Assembly (NCBI GenBank): GCA_028023455.1
Contig: JAQFVV010012405.1
Coordinates: 3,601,149-3,665,148 of the forward strand
From: Epiperipatus broadwayi
Lineage: Eukaryota > Onychophora > Udeonychophora > Euonychophora > Peripatidae
DNA: 64,000 nt
Direction of reading: 5' to 3'
Position 1 is the stretch's first letter. Every line of letters starts with the position of its first letter. Shown here piece after piece: positions 1 through 13,698 of this stretch. The notes under the pieces are model-generated. The model was not told the origin of the DNA, did no database searches, and saw only the letters and a list, made by a program, of their open reading frames with translations. The position numbers were made by a program, and so were the translations under genes.

Positions 1-1
1 G

Positions 2-217
2 TACAAAGACATAGCTCTTTTTATGATTCATTGAGCAGAAAATGAAGATTTGATTGTTCCTGGAGAAATTAAAGAAATTGCTGATAAGACAATTGATTTG
101 TTAAATAATATAAAAATATTTTTATCATATAATGAAAATGGCCAATTAGTTGTCAGTGTTGAAACTCTAAGAAAATGGCAAGCTGTTTTTACTATGGAAA
201 ATTTCATTTTAATTTAG
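2..217 (+). pseudogene. Unrecognised coding-like fragment, truncated by window edge
   Basis: Reading in frame from base 2 gives 71 codons with a single internal TGA (codon 11, after YKDIALFMIH) and then a TAG stop at 215-217. After the TGA the frame runs AENEDLIVPGEIKEIADKTI, then a hydrophobic/charged stretch and ends ETLRKWQAVFTMENFILI. The amino-acid mix (D, E, K, W, Q, G all represented) looks more protein-like than random AT-rich translation, which in this window is mostly I, N, K, Y and F. I do not recognise the family. The in-frame TGA and the lack of a start suggest a decayed fragment, perhaps from a transposable element, or an exon tail continuing to the left. It may be chance. Confidence 0.3.
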
Positions 218-665
218 TTGTAGCAGAAAATATGATTGAACCTTAATATTTTCAAAAATTAAAATCTGTACTTTTAAAAAAGATATATGAATGATGTTTT
301 ACAAGTGTAAGTAAATATATATATATATATATTGAAATATTTAGAAAAGATATAAGAATTATCATATAACAAATGAAGATTAAAATTTCACACTACAGAT
401 AATTATTAAGCCAGCATTTAAAATTGTACAATAAACATATCTTTAAAAACAGATCCATTTATTCAGATATTTTAAAAGATTCTTTTCTATCAGTTATATA
501 GAGTAGTTGGATTTAATTTACTAATTATAATTTTTTTTCTGTATAAGTGATAACCTGAGATTTTTACTTCATTCTTAGCCTGGTACAGTTAATCTTGATT
601 GGCTAACTATCCTGAGTAAAGAACTTACTCATTAAATAATTATAAATGGAAAACATTATAAACTA

Positions 666-668
<3 letters not shown>

Positions 669-750
<82 letters not shown>
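669..750. repeat. (TA)n microsatellite
   Basis: About 41 uninterrupted TA units flanked by ctactg on the left and cagtag on the right, so the flanks extend the palindrome slightly. A shorter (TA)n lies at 310-332. The rest of 218-1680 is AT-rich with nothing else recognisable. Confidence 0.95.
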
Positions 751-753
<3 letters not shown>

Positions 754-1683
754 TAGACCGTTTATCTCTTTGAATTTAACAGCCATAGTTTGAAAAAAAT
801 AAGATAAATTTGAATTTATAATTTATATATTGCTTATATGAGCATAGTCATGCCTCAGTTATAAATCTGCCATTATTTCATCTTTATATTCAGCATGCAT
901 TTAATCAATTATATGACTGTTTTCCTTCTTCCTCTCTTAATTTATTACTGTAGTATTTATCGTTTATAACTGCATTGTTTTTTTTTGCTAATCATTTTTG
1001 CTGACGTCTTAATGTAACCATTAAACATGTATATTACATAAGGTATGTTTCATCCATACATGCAAGTATCTATGGGAAGCCTTAGAACAAAATTTACTGA
1101 AATATAATATAACGGTATTTATTTAAGTTTAAGCATAATTGTATGACAGAAGTAAGTTATAAAATCCAAAGAAATTTGTTTTTCAAGGCAATGATTCTTT
1201 AATTAATTAAAATGGAATAATATAACCATGGACATGTCTATTTAAAAGCCTTCCAATAATCTGGAATCTTTATATATAAAATACATTCAAGTGATGTTGC
1301 ATTTTAATAAATAGTGCACTAATAATGACGCACATTGATGAAGAAAATTACTTTCAAAATAAAAAGACAAGATTATGATGTATTCGTTATTAAAGAGATA
1401 TAAATATTTACTATTAGAATTAACTATTATTTCAATAATTCATGTTATTTATAGAGTTCTATTTAGTGTGTGCAAAGATAACAAAGATTACTCATTATTA
1501 CTCATTATTATCATCTAATATATATATTGTGATTATTTTTCTGACTATATTTAATATTTTGTGTACATAGATATACAGACACACTCGGACAAATCAAAAC
1601 CAAAAATATTTCTTTTAGCTAATAAATATTTTGTAGTTGTTTGAAAATGTCAATACGAAAATATTTCTGATATATATTAAATT

Positions 1684-2210
1684 TTCTATCAGCAAAAGAG
1701 CCGGCAAAAGGTTAACTATGGGATGACGAGCGTGAACAATGCGATGTCTCCTCTTCCTTTCCCGATATGAAAATGGGCCACACTTCTGCTCCTGTATTCC
1801 ATTATTTGTATTTAGCCCCCTCAGCTATCACAACCCCAATATTGACATCGGTACTAAGGCTGAATCAGTTAATTTTGCTGAAATTCTTGGTTCTCTTACA
1901 AAAAAATACTACCCTGAATGAAATAGTGGAAATCAATCTCGGGTGTTGTTAATGAGTAGCTGGAGTGATTTGCGTCACCCTGCAGGGAAAAGATAGCTAT
2001 GTGTGGGTGCTCTTTGTTCAAAAGCAGCCTTTGCTTTGGACTTTCGATCTGAACCAGTCGAGTGTGTGCAAGGTTTGTAAAATGTCCGTTTTTCTTTCTA
2101 CAGCAGGGAGAAAAAGATGCAGAAAATTTTAGTGAAAGAAGCTAAGCAAGACCCCCTAAAGCAGCTCCAGATTTATTTGTCATGTGAATGAAAAATATTG
2201 AAAATAAATT
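1684..2210 (+). other. Base-composition island with a possible terminal exon (2104-2191)
   Basis: This half kilobase is visibly richer in G and C than the surrounding sequence and lacks its long A/T runs. Near the right end a pyrimidine tract (tttttctttctacag) precedes an open frame running from 2105: REKKMQKILVKEAKQDPLKQ and on to a TGA at 2189-2191, 28 codons in all, followed by AATAAA at 2203-2208. That order (acceptor-like site, open frame, stop, polyadenylation signal) is what a last exon looks like. Two overlapping 60-codon frames at 1739-1952 on the same strand are not convincing alone. No family is recognised. AATAAA is common by chance in sequence this AT-rich. Confidence 0.3.
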
Positions 2211-2773
2211 ATTCTAAACCGTCTCATAATTCATTTTAGTAAAAATCAAAACTTTGCTTTCTTCCAGTAAAAGGAAAAAAAAATTCGATTGACATTTTTT
2301 TTTTTGCAGTCTTGCATTTATTTATAACTTCTGAATCAAAAAACTCAAACTAGATTTATTATATTGGTAATTGTTTATCATTTCAATTGAATATTTATAG
2401 ACTACGAGATTTAAAGTATATATGTGTATATTGGAGACTCTACAAAGATGATTGTGTGATGAACAATAATACTTTAGAATCGTTTTGCACGAATGGGCTG
2501 TGATATAGATGCTTTTAAAACCAGTTCTATTAATTAAACCAAAATTAGGATCCACGCTTATAAAGTGCATTTGTTATAGTCTTACAAGTAAATATAGTGT
2601 GAGTAACAGTAGTATCTTATAACTATTTAAGATTTAATGGGCTAGATACATTTAAATATATATATATATATTTTAATAATATTGGAAAATAAAAAGAAAG
2701 CCTTGATAGACTGTGGAATTGTTTTTTAATTGAAACAATCTAAAACTAAAATAGTTTTCAGATATAATATATC

Positions 2774-3009
<236 letters not shown>

Positions 3010-3029
3010 GCAGTGACTTATAAATGAGT

Positions 3030-3420
3030 ATGTCCATTCTAAGTCCAAGGATGAAAAAGCAAGAAAAGAATGGGGGGGGGGACAGCTCTAGAAATGAATT
3101 TTGTAATGAATATACAAATCAACCATATGTCACATATAGAACATGCTGGATCATTTTCTCATTTACTTGACATTTTACGTTATCTTTTAATTTCTTTAGT
3201 AAAAAAAAACAATTTTCTTTCTGAAATATTTCCATTCCATGTCTAATTGTAGCTTGCCAAATTTACCCAATGAAAACTAATTGATTTAGCAATTCTTTAA
3301 AATGTTTTTGATATATTCCTTATAGTGTAGATTTAGTCTACTTTTCTCATGAAAACCATATTCCACTTAATGATGAAATACCCTTTTAGAAAATCTTGCA
3401 TATTTGTTTGTTTTGCATGA
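3030..3420 (+). repeat. Dispersed repeat, family E (copy 1)
   Basis: The order of blocks matches the repeat at 52690-53110: a poly-G stretch followed by ctctagaaatgaattttgtaatg, a cattttac..tatctttta block, attttctttctgaaata, the block gtgtctaattgt (here tgtctaattgtagc), and aatgtttttgatatattccttatagtgtagat. The second copy directly follows a decayed LINE, so this may be a 5'-truncated copy of that LINE's 3' region. It sits immediately after an (AAT)n tract. Confidence 0.55.
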
Positions 3421-3898
3421 CTAATCCAATGAACCAATAAAGGTATGCTTTTACAGTAGTGGATTCTATAATATCACATCTAGCAAGTTGAAGAACATAC
3501 TGATTGGTTGTATTTTTTAAATTTTTCTATAGCTTCTATATATCTTTATATTGTGCCAATAAGATGTCCAAGTTTCATTATTTATACATTAAATTAGGTA
3601 AAAAAAAATAGCTCTATATATAACCAATTTACTTGTGATAGTTATTTTCCTATGAGAAATATTTTTTATTATTTTAAATCAGCAGCATCACTCTAGAATC
3701 TGTTGCATCTCATTATCTAAATCTACCTTTTTATTTATAAAACTACCAAAGTGTTTAAACTAATGCACAGTCTCTAACCATTTAAACTAATTGTTGCTAA
3801 GGATTTTTTTTCATCACTGAAAGATAAAGAACATGAAGTTTTTTTTATCATTATTTATTAAACCCAAGTCTTTTATATTTTGTATTCAAAACATGAAG

Positions 3899-3911
3899 TA
3901 TTTAGATATTC

Positions 3912-3949
<38 letters not shown>

Positions 3950-3962
3950 GAATATCTAAATA
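3899..3962. repeat. Perfect 64-bp palindrome with (TA)n core
   Basis: The 19-base arm tatttagatattcacttta is followed by a TA run and its exact reverse complement, so the whole 64 bp reads the same on both strands. More TA repeat follows to 3980. It can extrude as a cruciform. Confidence 0.9.
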
Positions 3963-3980
3963 TATATATATATATATATA

Positions 3981-6900
3981 TTCTAACCTTGTCTAAATGC
4001 ATCCTCACTTCCACAATAGTATATGATATGAAATAAAATGGGTTCTAGCTCAGTTAATAATTAATAAATAAAATATTCAGCATTAAAATTAAAATGTTTC
4101 ACTAGCTCAAATTTAAAATATGAATAAGGTTCAGTTTATAAAAATAAATTAAATAAATATTTAATATTTTCATGAGACTTGAAGTGAAAATACAGGTGAC
4201 AAGATAGATTACATTGAGCCAATATCCCACAGGATACTACCTCAATGGCATAAGAACACTATCCCCCCTTATTACTATTTCAAATAACAAACTCATAGTA
4301 TTCTTACGACTTTAATAACTTCTACTCACTAGGATTAAACTAATAATTAAGACTTAATCTTCTATTTGTAATAATCTAGCTCAATAAAATAATCTCAGGT
4401 TCATAAAGTTTATTCTAAGTTAATTTAAAAATACGGTAGTAAAATATGAGAAGGGATTTTATGCCATAATCTACTACACTAAAACTAATAATAAATAACA
4501 GTAATAATATTCTTCATTGTTTAACTAATTCTGTATATCTTTCTTTTTACTATAATTTTATTACCATAATAAAATAATGAAATAATATAATATGATCTTA
4601 TATCTTCATGTAATGATATAATAAATACGTGGTAGCATTTTAATAATCTGACAAACAAAATATGTGTGGCAACTGATAGCATATAATTTAATCTAATATT
4701 GTGATAACTGATTTATGACCAATAAAATAACGTAAAACTATGATTATTTAATTAAATGAATACCAATAAAATATTTAAATTCTTAAATAATTCTCTATTA
4801 ATCTTTTTGTGCAAAATTATATATTTGTTTTGATTATTATGCATATATCGTGATTTCATGCAGCGATGTGGAGAAATAAATAACTCGGACACAAAATTTT
4901 TGAAATAACAAAATTTAACAAAGTTTATTACTAACAACAAATAAATAAACAATTTATTTACACTATTTACAGTGGATATCCTTAACTTTTTTACTTTACA
5001 GTTTGATCTACCGGATTATAAAAAATAATAATTTATATTTCAATTATATCTTTATTTAGATTTAGGACAAAATTTTAAAAAAATGTTATTATTTGGTTTC
5101 TCATTATGGTTAACTTATTACAAATATATTTATCTACTTTATTAGCAACAGCATTTTATCCTTAATATTATTAAACTATCTTATTTTTAAAAATTTATAC
5201 TTAGAAAACATTCTATAGAAAACAAAATTTTATAATGAGTATGGACTTCTCAAAATATTAAAAAAAAATTCATCTTGCAAAGTCAAAGATGTTACACAAA
5301 ATATTATCCAAAATTCAGTTCTAGATTTTAGTATTTATCACACAATGTTTACTAATCATAATATATTCTTCTTTTAGTCTTACTTTAGTATGATATAAGT
5401 GTTTCTGTTAATCAATAAACAAAAATATACTATGCATATTGTTTACATAATTTACTTTGTACTATTGTATTTTAAAAATATGCAGTACTTATTTTTCTCT
5501 TAAAAAAAATAATACTAAAGCATTTAAAATTATTATCACTTTAAAGAAAATATCTTTGTTTAGATACCCTATTTAAAAAAAAAAATATATTTCATTTCCG
5601 AAATAAAATTCAAAATTTTTTCTATGATTCTTTTCTTTCCTAAGGATACTTTGGATCTTCAATTTTAAGTTATAACGTCCTATTCCTTCTAAGCAAATAA
5701 ACCAATCTTATACAAAACGATAGCATAACCTAAGTTCTAAATTATTTATCATTTCTCTTAAACATATCTTACTGAACAATGTAGTTACATGAAATAAAGA
5801 TAGCGAAAACAGATGCATAGGATTAAGGAAGAAAGCTAGAGTATTACTCTTAACATATCTCAAAATCATGGCACAGTGCGAAGAGGTATGACATTTACCT
5901 GCATAATATTCTCTAGTACAGGGACGATGTTAAAGCTATTTCTTCAGCTTTATTAGAACATCAAATATTTAAAGAAATATAAACACTGTCCAAATAAAAT
6001 GTATATCAGTCATAGGGCTTTGTTAACTATGCTGATATTCACATAAAGACTAAATATTATTTCCATTCCTTATAACATCCTATTTCTTAAAACATCATCT
6101 TGGTTTCCTGTTCACTAAGTACTTCCAAGCCACTATCTCAACATTATTTCTCAACATTTTCCACATCTTACATCGATAAATAACTATCTGCATTTACAAA
6201 ACAATAAATAAAATTCATTAATAGTTAAACAATCTTACGATTCCATAAGAAAAGTTGCTTACTTCATTGCTCTGTATGTTTAATCATATACAATCTACTT
6301 AGACAATATTTGAATATCCTAACATGAAAATTTTAAAAGAATCACATAATTATTTGTTATGTTGGATTATATCACTAATAAAAAAAAAAATCGGCGTATG
6401 CATATTTTCAAATCAATCCTATCTCATAATGTTTTTTAAAATGTTGTATGAAATGTGGTACATATAAGTAAAAACTTTTACACTTCATTCTTCAAATTTA
6501 TGGATGATCTAAAGAAAACAAAAAAATATATACATTATAAATTAGCAATAGTTATTATTACTACCAATAACCTTTATCTAGTCATCGTGTTCAGTAGGCT
6601 TCCTTTATCCACTTGAGCATTGCAGATATAAAAAAAAATTCACACCCATACACTTTATATTAAAATATTTTTAGCTAAATTATTAAATTGTTATATTCTA
6701 AAATTTTAATATTAATAAATTAATGTTTTTATGTTTTTCCTAATCTTATATAAAAATTTAGATTTAAACTAGGTTAACAAAATAAAAGGAATCAAAACTA
6801 TAATTACATATTTTCTTGATGATAGTTTCTGATAAGTCCAAAATGTTTATTATTTTCTCTAGAGTTTTAAAAAATGTTCTCCTCCAAGCGCGTTAAAGTT

Positions 6901-8840
6901 TAAAATAAAAATAATTATTAATCCATTTAGTAAAATTTATAGAAAATAATCCTTGGTTTTAGTATTTAGGATGATAATTATTAAATCATAATATTAATTA
7001 ATCCCGTGAAGCTTCTTAATCTTCTCTACCAATATTCTCTGCATATCCAATGCATCAATCCATCTAATTTAACTTTAAAAATATTCGATAAATTTTTAAG
7101 TACTATTTGTATTTCCATAGATCCATCTTTTATTCCACTATGTGTTCACTTTTTTATATATGTTTTCTTCTTGATACATTTAAACTTTCGTTTGGTATTT
7201 TTTATAAATCTCTTTTAAAATAAAAAAAAAAAACCTTCAAGTACTTTTAAACAAATCTTTTCTAAATACATTTTAAATAATTCTAAGACCGGATATTTTA
7301 ATATCAAAAACACTTCTATAACATATTCTCCTGGGTTCTTTCTTAAATTCTTGAAAATATTTTTTTAAAAATGTTACCTTCAGAAAGTATATAACATTTT
7401 ACTTCTTTGAATATAATATTCTATAAAATGATTCATGAGATATAATTGTCTCATTACTATTTAAAAATAAATCTTGGATAAACTTATAAATAATATGTTT
7501 CAATACATTTTTTTTTAGACTCCGTATAATGTCCAAGCTGTGGTTTTTTATGTACCAAAACAGTTCTTCGGTTATGCATAAATAAAGCTGTATTATAATT
7601 TAAACATTTTATTTCGTAGTATATCCATCTCTATTGCGTAGTTTAGGTTAAACTTCAGATAAAATAATCCTGGCAAGTAAAATTTCTTTTGCAAAACACT
7701 TTAAAATTATCAATTAGTTTTTGCAAAATAAACGATAAGAAAGCACCAAAAAAAAAAAAATAGACTAAAATAAAATTTTTAAAAATACTATCTTTTTGAT
7801 AGTTATAATTTACCTTTCTCCGGTTTCAATACATTATTAATCTCCCCCGATAACCCCATGCAAATCATATTTATAGTCTGTAAGAATACCTATTCCTATT
7901 GGTTAATTTTTACTTTAGCTTGAGAACAAATTTACATATTTTTAGTTTATAGTAGAATTGAATATCAAAATTAGAAATTATGACGTAATGAACTTAAAAT
8001 ATTATTTAAAATATTACTTTTAAATAAATTATTATTTTATTAAAACTATTTAAACATTTAAAATAACTTTTAAAATAATTTTAATAACCTATTCCATTTA
8101 TCTATTTTTATTTAAACAAAATATTTTAATTTTTATTATATCTGTATTCGTCTTTATTACATTACTTAAAACATTACATACGATAGTTAACTTAATATTT
8201 ATTATTATTTGCTTTTATGATAGGCAATAATTCTATCCAATTCTATAATATAACTTTTAAAATATTTTAAACTTCATTACTTTAAATACAAACAAGCATG
8301 TGTGTGAAAGTATTAGTATACAAGTCACATGATTAATAACTTTGACAGACGATTTTCAATCTATTTCTCTGCCTAGACTAACAAAATTGATACACTTATT
8401 ATATTATATAAAATAATTATAAAATTTGGAAGAACAATTTAGAAAATATAGAATTAAATACATTTCTCACCATCATAAAGTTTATTTTTAAAATATATTA
8501 TATTAATTTTGACTATTAAATATGATTATAAATTTAAACACTGTATTTATTAACTTATCAGTTTTAAACTATTAAAATCGAATTTATTAAATATACTTTT
8601 AATATTTATAGCTGTGTTATTTAATATGGCCAGCTTTTACAACCATATGAAACAATATGTTAAGCTTTACATAACTATTTTTAAATGATTTTATATACTA
8701 CGTATTCTCTTTAGCTTCAAATTGTACTTTAAAAATATAATTGACTTAATACAATTACCATATTAAAAGAACATATTCTAAATTTAAATTTTTCTAGTAA
8801 TTGACTGTTATAAACTATTACCGACCTATAGAAAAAGGCA
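3981..8840. other. AT-rich sequence without recognisable features
   Basis: I see short A and T runs, scattered partial open frames of at most 70 codons (for example 7006-7218) and no repeat shared with the rest of the window. No coding, RNA or mobile-element signal could be supported. Confidence 0.6.
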
Positions 8841-8844
8841 CAAT

Positions 8845-9230
8845 ATATATAAACAACATACACTAAAATAACTACAAAATTAAAAATGCCTATATAATAA
8901 ATTAAAAAATAATTTTTTTGCTGTAGCCAGCTTATCTCTTTTTCTGCCATCTTGAGTAGCAATACAATGTTTTAATATTTAAATCTCATTAAAGTCACAC
9001 AACAGTAACATTCCTACATGATTGTGTTTATGGAAAATTGGCCACTTACATGGGAATGTTACTCTTGTGTAACTTTAACAAGATTTAAATATTAATTTTG
9101 TATTGCTACTCAAGATGGTAGAAGAAGCCGTAAGCTGGGTATAGCAAAGAAATTATTTTTTTAATTTTATATAGGCTTTTTTAATTTAGTAGAGTTATTC
9201 TAGGGTATTTTGTTTATTATATTTATATCA
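8845..9230. mobile_element. Fold-back (MITE-like) element, ~190-bp inverted arms
   Basis: The left arm (about 8845-9025) and right arm (about 9045-9230) are near-complementary over their whole length. The blocks tgccatcttgagtagcaata, taatatttaaatct and aacagtaacattcc on the left reappear inverted on the right as tattgctactcaagatggta, agatttaaatatta and ggaatgttac. The loop is about 20-30 bp. A half copy is at 18605-18735. No coding capacity. The family is not identified. A 77-codon frame on the minus strand (8729-8962) lies inside an arm and is not a gene. Confidence 0.8.
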
Positions 9231-9243
9231 TGTGATATTATAT

Positions 9244-9336
9244 ATATATATACATAAGTTTGTACATACACATACATACATAAATACATACATACATGCA
9301 TATGTACATACATATTTACACACACACATACATAAA
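9244..9336. repeat. Imperfect (TACA)n/(CA)n simple repeat
   Basis: Degenerate runs of tacatacataaatacatacatac followed by cacacacatacataaata. Sequence from 9340 to 10050 is AT-rich with nothing further recognised. Confidence 0.8.
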
Positions 9337-10054
9337 TACTTAATTAGGGCAAAAAATCAGGAAAAACAGTGATTTTTGACTCATGCATATATTAAAAAAG
9401 TATTATAAACTATTACATATTTAAAAATTAACAAAAAAAATTATAATTTTACAAGTTTTGATATTTTCGAATACTGCAAAGCTATACATATATATCAATC
9501 ACAATTTTAAAGAAATGACTGAATTTAATATTGCCCACATAATATATTAAAATATTAAATAATTGATGAATTTATAATTATTACTATTAGCAATCTCTCA
9601 TAGAAAAATTTATTAATTTTATATTTTGTGAAGGTCTCATGTTTTTTTTTTTGAAGAAAATACTTTTTTTTGGAAAGACATCACCACTTTGCTTAATTGT
9701 AATTCTCCATGCATATTTTGTCAATAAAAGCAATCTGTCTCTTCCATAAAACCCTATTCAAATTCACCATAATTATTTTTTCTTAATAAGTTTTTCAAGA
9801 TGTTAAATACTCTTTCGCTTGTGCATTGATTATTTTAAATACATGTCTAAAAATTTAATTTCCTTTTTGCACTTTTCACAGTTATTTTAATTCATTTCAA
9901 TTGTCAGAGATTTAACCGTTTATTAGTGTTCATAAGACATGTAAAATACAAAACTGTAAAGAAATTAATCACACCCAGCAAGTTAAAGAGTACAGAATTT
10001 GCTTTTATAAATTTGCAATCATATTTTCAGATAGTTACAAAAGCATTTTATACT

Positions 10055-10200
10055 CATACTGCTGACACACTTAATCACACATATGTTGAAAAAATAAATA
10101 ATCACTAATATACATATTTCGTGCTAAACTAGCACTCATCAGTTGGTCAAGATTATTATCTCCATAAATATATACAATCAATGCTTATCTGAGTTCAAAC
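10055..10200 (-). repeat. Dispersed repeat family B, partial copy
   Basis: The blocks aataatcactaatatacata, tttcgtgct, agcactcatcagttggtca and gattattatctcc match the family B copies at 29.8 kb and 46.1 kb in the same order and orientation. Orientation is assigned relative to the longest copy (28482-29067, called +). The ends are degraded. Confidence 0.7.
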
Positions 10201-11465
10201 ACCCTATAAATTACATATTGGAGTGCAGGTATGAAGAAACCTATACTGTAGAAAAAATTATATATTAAAGACATTTTATGAAAATGTTAATAGTGATTTA
10301 TATTTATATTCACAAGGTTCAGTGTTTCACATCCATGCAATAATTAAATTAGTTGAAGTGGTTGTGACACTATAACAAAATACAATATCTATTACCATGT
10401 TAAATATTGCTGTGACACAGTATTATCAGTACTATAACAACTTTCACATTTTATTGAAAATGTTAGCAAGATGTCACATTATGAATAACCAATAGCTACA
10501 TTTTTTTGCATATAAGTTTTGGGATCACCAATCTCTAAAAATATCAAAAATTGAAATGAAGAATGAAGTTTTTTCTGTAGACAAGCCTTGGAATTATATA
10601 TAAAAAAATTATTTAGCATAATGTAAATCTAGAATAGTTTTTGTCTTTTTTTAGTTAATCCTAATTAAATACTTTTATCAAATCCATGCTACAGATTAAG
10701 AAAATCCACCTATAATTTCCAAAACTCACTGTTTAAAAAAGTGGAAGATAATATCGAAACTAATACATATTCTTGCTTAATAATATTTTTTTCTTCACAT
10801 TATTCTAATTATACTGCCAGCAGTGCTAGCTTCATCTTAGTTATATAATAAAAACAAACATTCATAGATATCCAGCTATTTTCAAACATCTGTAATATAT
10901 TTTTTTACTAACTGATTCAAATATGTTAATGAAGTTCACAAAAGCAATGCATAAAGCATATATTTAAAAAAATACTTTTATCATATTAGCTTAATAACAA
11001 AATCACCTGGAGTCATTAACAATAATTTTGGTATTGGTTTAGTACATGCTCTCCATCATAGTTTCTAAGGAGAGACCCAAACCCACTGCTGATACAACCA
11101 AGCAATAAATAAAGTTGCACAACACACTGTAGTACCACTGGCAATGTTCCAATTAGTTTGATCACTTGTCTATAACTTGAGATAAATATATTCCATAAAA
11201 TCCTTGAATATGTCATTTCTATTGTGATAATATTTTTTTTATCTAATTAGGTGGAACAATTTGATCCATCCTTATACTTTAAATAATTCCAATATATTTA
11301 TATCCAAAAATTTGATAAGATTATATTGCAATTTAAATAGTTCTTCTTACACTTTTTTCATCAAAAACTTTTTGTTATTATTACTACTATTACTATTATT
11401 ATTACTAGTAAAAATGGAGATTAGAGAGAAGTAGAAGAGAGTAAGATCTGATGAAAACTGCATTG

Positions 11466-12287
<822 letters not shown>

Positions 12288-12299
12288 TTTTGCTGAAAA

Positions 12300-13610
12300 T
12301 GTGTAAGAATTATTTGAATTGCAATATTGTATATGAAGATAGCAGAAATAAAGGAAAGAAAAGTCTTTATAAAGATTATATATAGATATAAAAAGATTAT
12401 ATTATCATTTTACAAGTCAAAAGTAACCATAATTACCTTTTTTTTCTATCCCCTTTGAAGATTTAATCTAAAAATCATTTTTAAGTCTTTTTTAAATTAT
12501 TAAACTGTTGTCTTTTAATATTTATACAACTGAGAAAGTCATCATATTTATTAATGCAATCATTATTAAAAAATTAATCACTTTAATTTTTTATTTTCAG
12601 TGCACTTAAAAGTATATCTGTGCATTTTTACATGCATTTCATAATAGAATGTAGTGACTCAAGATCATTTAAAGCTTATAAATGTATATTATATTTTAAA
12701 CAGTTGGAACTTATTTATTTACCTTATAAAATTTACCTTTTCAGACATAAAATTTGTTTGAGATAAGATCTACTTGGAATGTATTAACCTATTATCCATT
12801 AAATTATCTCTGCCTAGATATACTTTTAATTGTAATTCATTCCATTCATTGAGTTATAATTGTTTTAAACTTTGACCCATCAAGATTTTTTATAGTGATA
12901 AATCTATGTGATGCATAATTAATTTCAGTGACATCATACAGTTAGAGTTCATGGAGGCAATTGCCAATGACTTTGAGTCCTAGTTAATTATTCCCAACAA
13001 TTTGTACATTAAAGATTTGAAAAATGGTTTTCTAATTAACATTGGAGTAATAACTCTATACCTAAAAAAAATAAAGCTTTTTGTTTTGAAACATTATAAA
13101 TTTAACATTAATACATAAAAATTAATGAAAAAAGTAAGACACCATTGTGCAAAATATTTTTTAATATCTTTAGCTTTTCATTTATATATCTAGCACTTTT
13201 AAGAATAATATCTAGATTTCACAATGAATTTAACTTTATGAAGTGTCTTTTCATTTGATGAACTATCTATCCAAAAAATTTACAACCAACTTTTTATTCA
13301 GTTAAGTTATTTAAAGTCTAACTCCTCCTATTTTTATATGAAAAACCCTAGTGGCAATTTTAATCATATTTGTGTTTTTTTTTTTTTGTATTTCCTGTAT
13401 TCATAAAAATTATTGAACAAAATACTTCTATTTGAATTTAATTTTTAAAATGAAAAATTTTAGTTGAAACATTATAAAACAATAAAAATACATCTCAAAA
13501 TCCAAAATTAAATTCATTATTATTAAAAATTCACAAAAAATTTATTTGCAAGCATTTATAAAAGCAATTCTTGTCTACCAGAAAAAAATTTCTTTATTTT
13601 TTTAAAAATG
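12300..13610. other. AT-rich sequence without recognisable features
   Basis: No open frame of note, no shared repeat and no compositional island was seen in this stretch. Confidence 0.55.
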
Positions 13611-13615
13611 TCATA

Positions 13616-13698
13616 GCATCGGCCGGGACGCGAACCCGCAACCCGGGCAACTGCCTGCAAGTGCAAGGCAGTCGCGCTGACCTCTCAACCACCAATGC
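13616..13698 (-). tRNA. tRNA-like sequence (probable tRNA pseudogene or SINE head)
   Basis: An 83-base GC-rich block stands alone in AT-rich DNA. On the minus strand it starts GCATTGG and ends CCGATGC, which pair as a 7-bp acceptor stem (one G-T). GTTG/CAGC form a 4-bp D stem with loop AGAGGT. GCGGG-TTCGCGT-CCCGG forms a T arm with 4 of 5 pairs, and GGTTCGCGTCC is a good B box. The A box region is TGGTTGAGAGGTCA. The middle is abnormal: GCGACTGCC pairs with GGCAGTTGC to give a 9-bp stem around an 11-base loop TTGCACTTGCA, where a real tRNA has 5 bp and 7 bases. The opening resembles tRNA-Gly. It has no CCA and no SINE body was recognised after it. Confidence 0.55.

Noticed and set aside
3072-3081. 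Poly-G/poly-C runs (also 54582-54594, 57171-57182) as G-quadruplex or regulatory sites
   Set aside because: Single uninterrupted runs. A quadruplex needs four G-tracts, and slippage is a sufficient explanation.
13616-13698. Functional tRNA gene
   Set aside because: The anticodon arm has a 9-bp stem and 11-base loop, and the total is too long for a normal class I tRNA without a proper variable arm, so I call it tRNA-like only.
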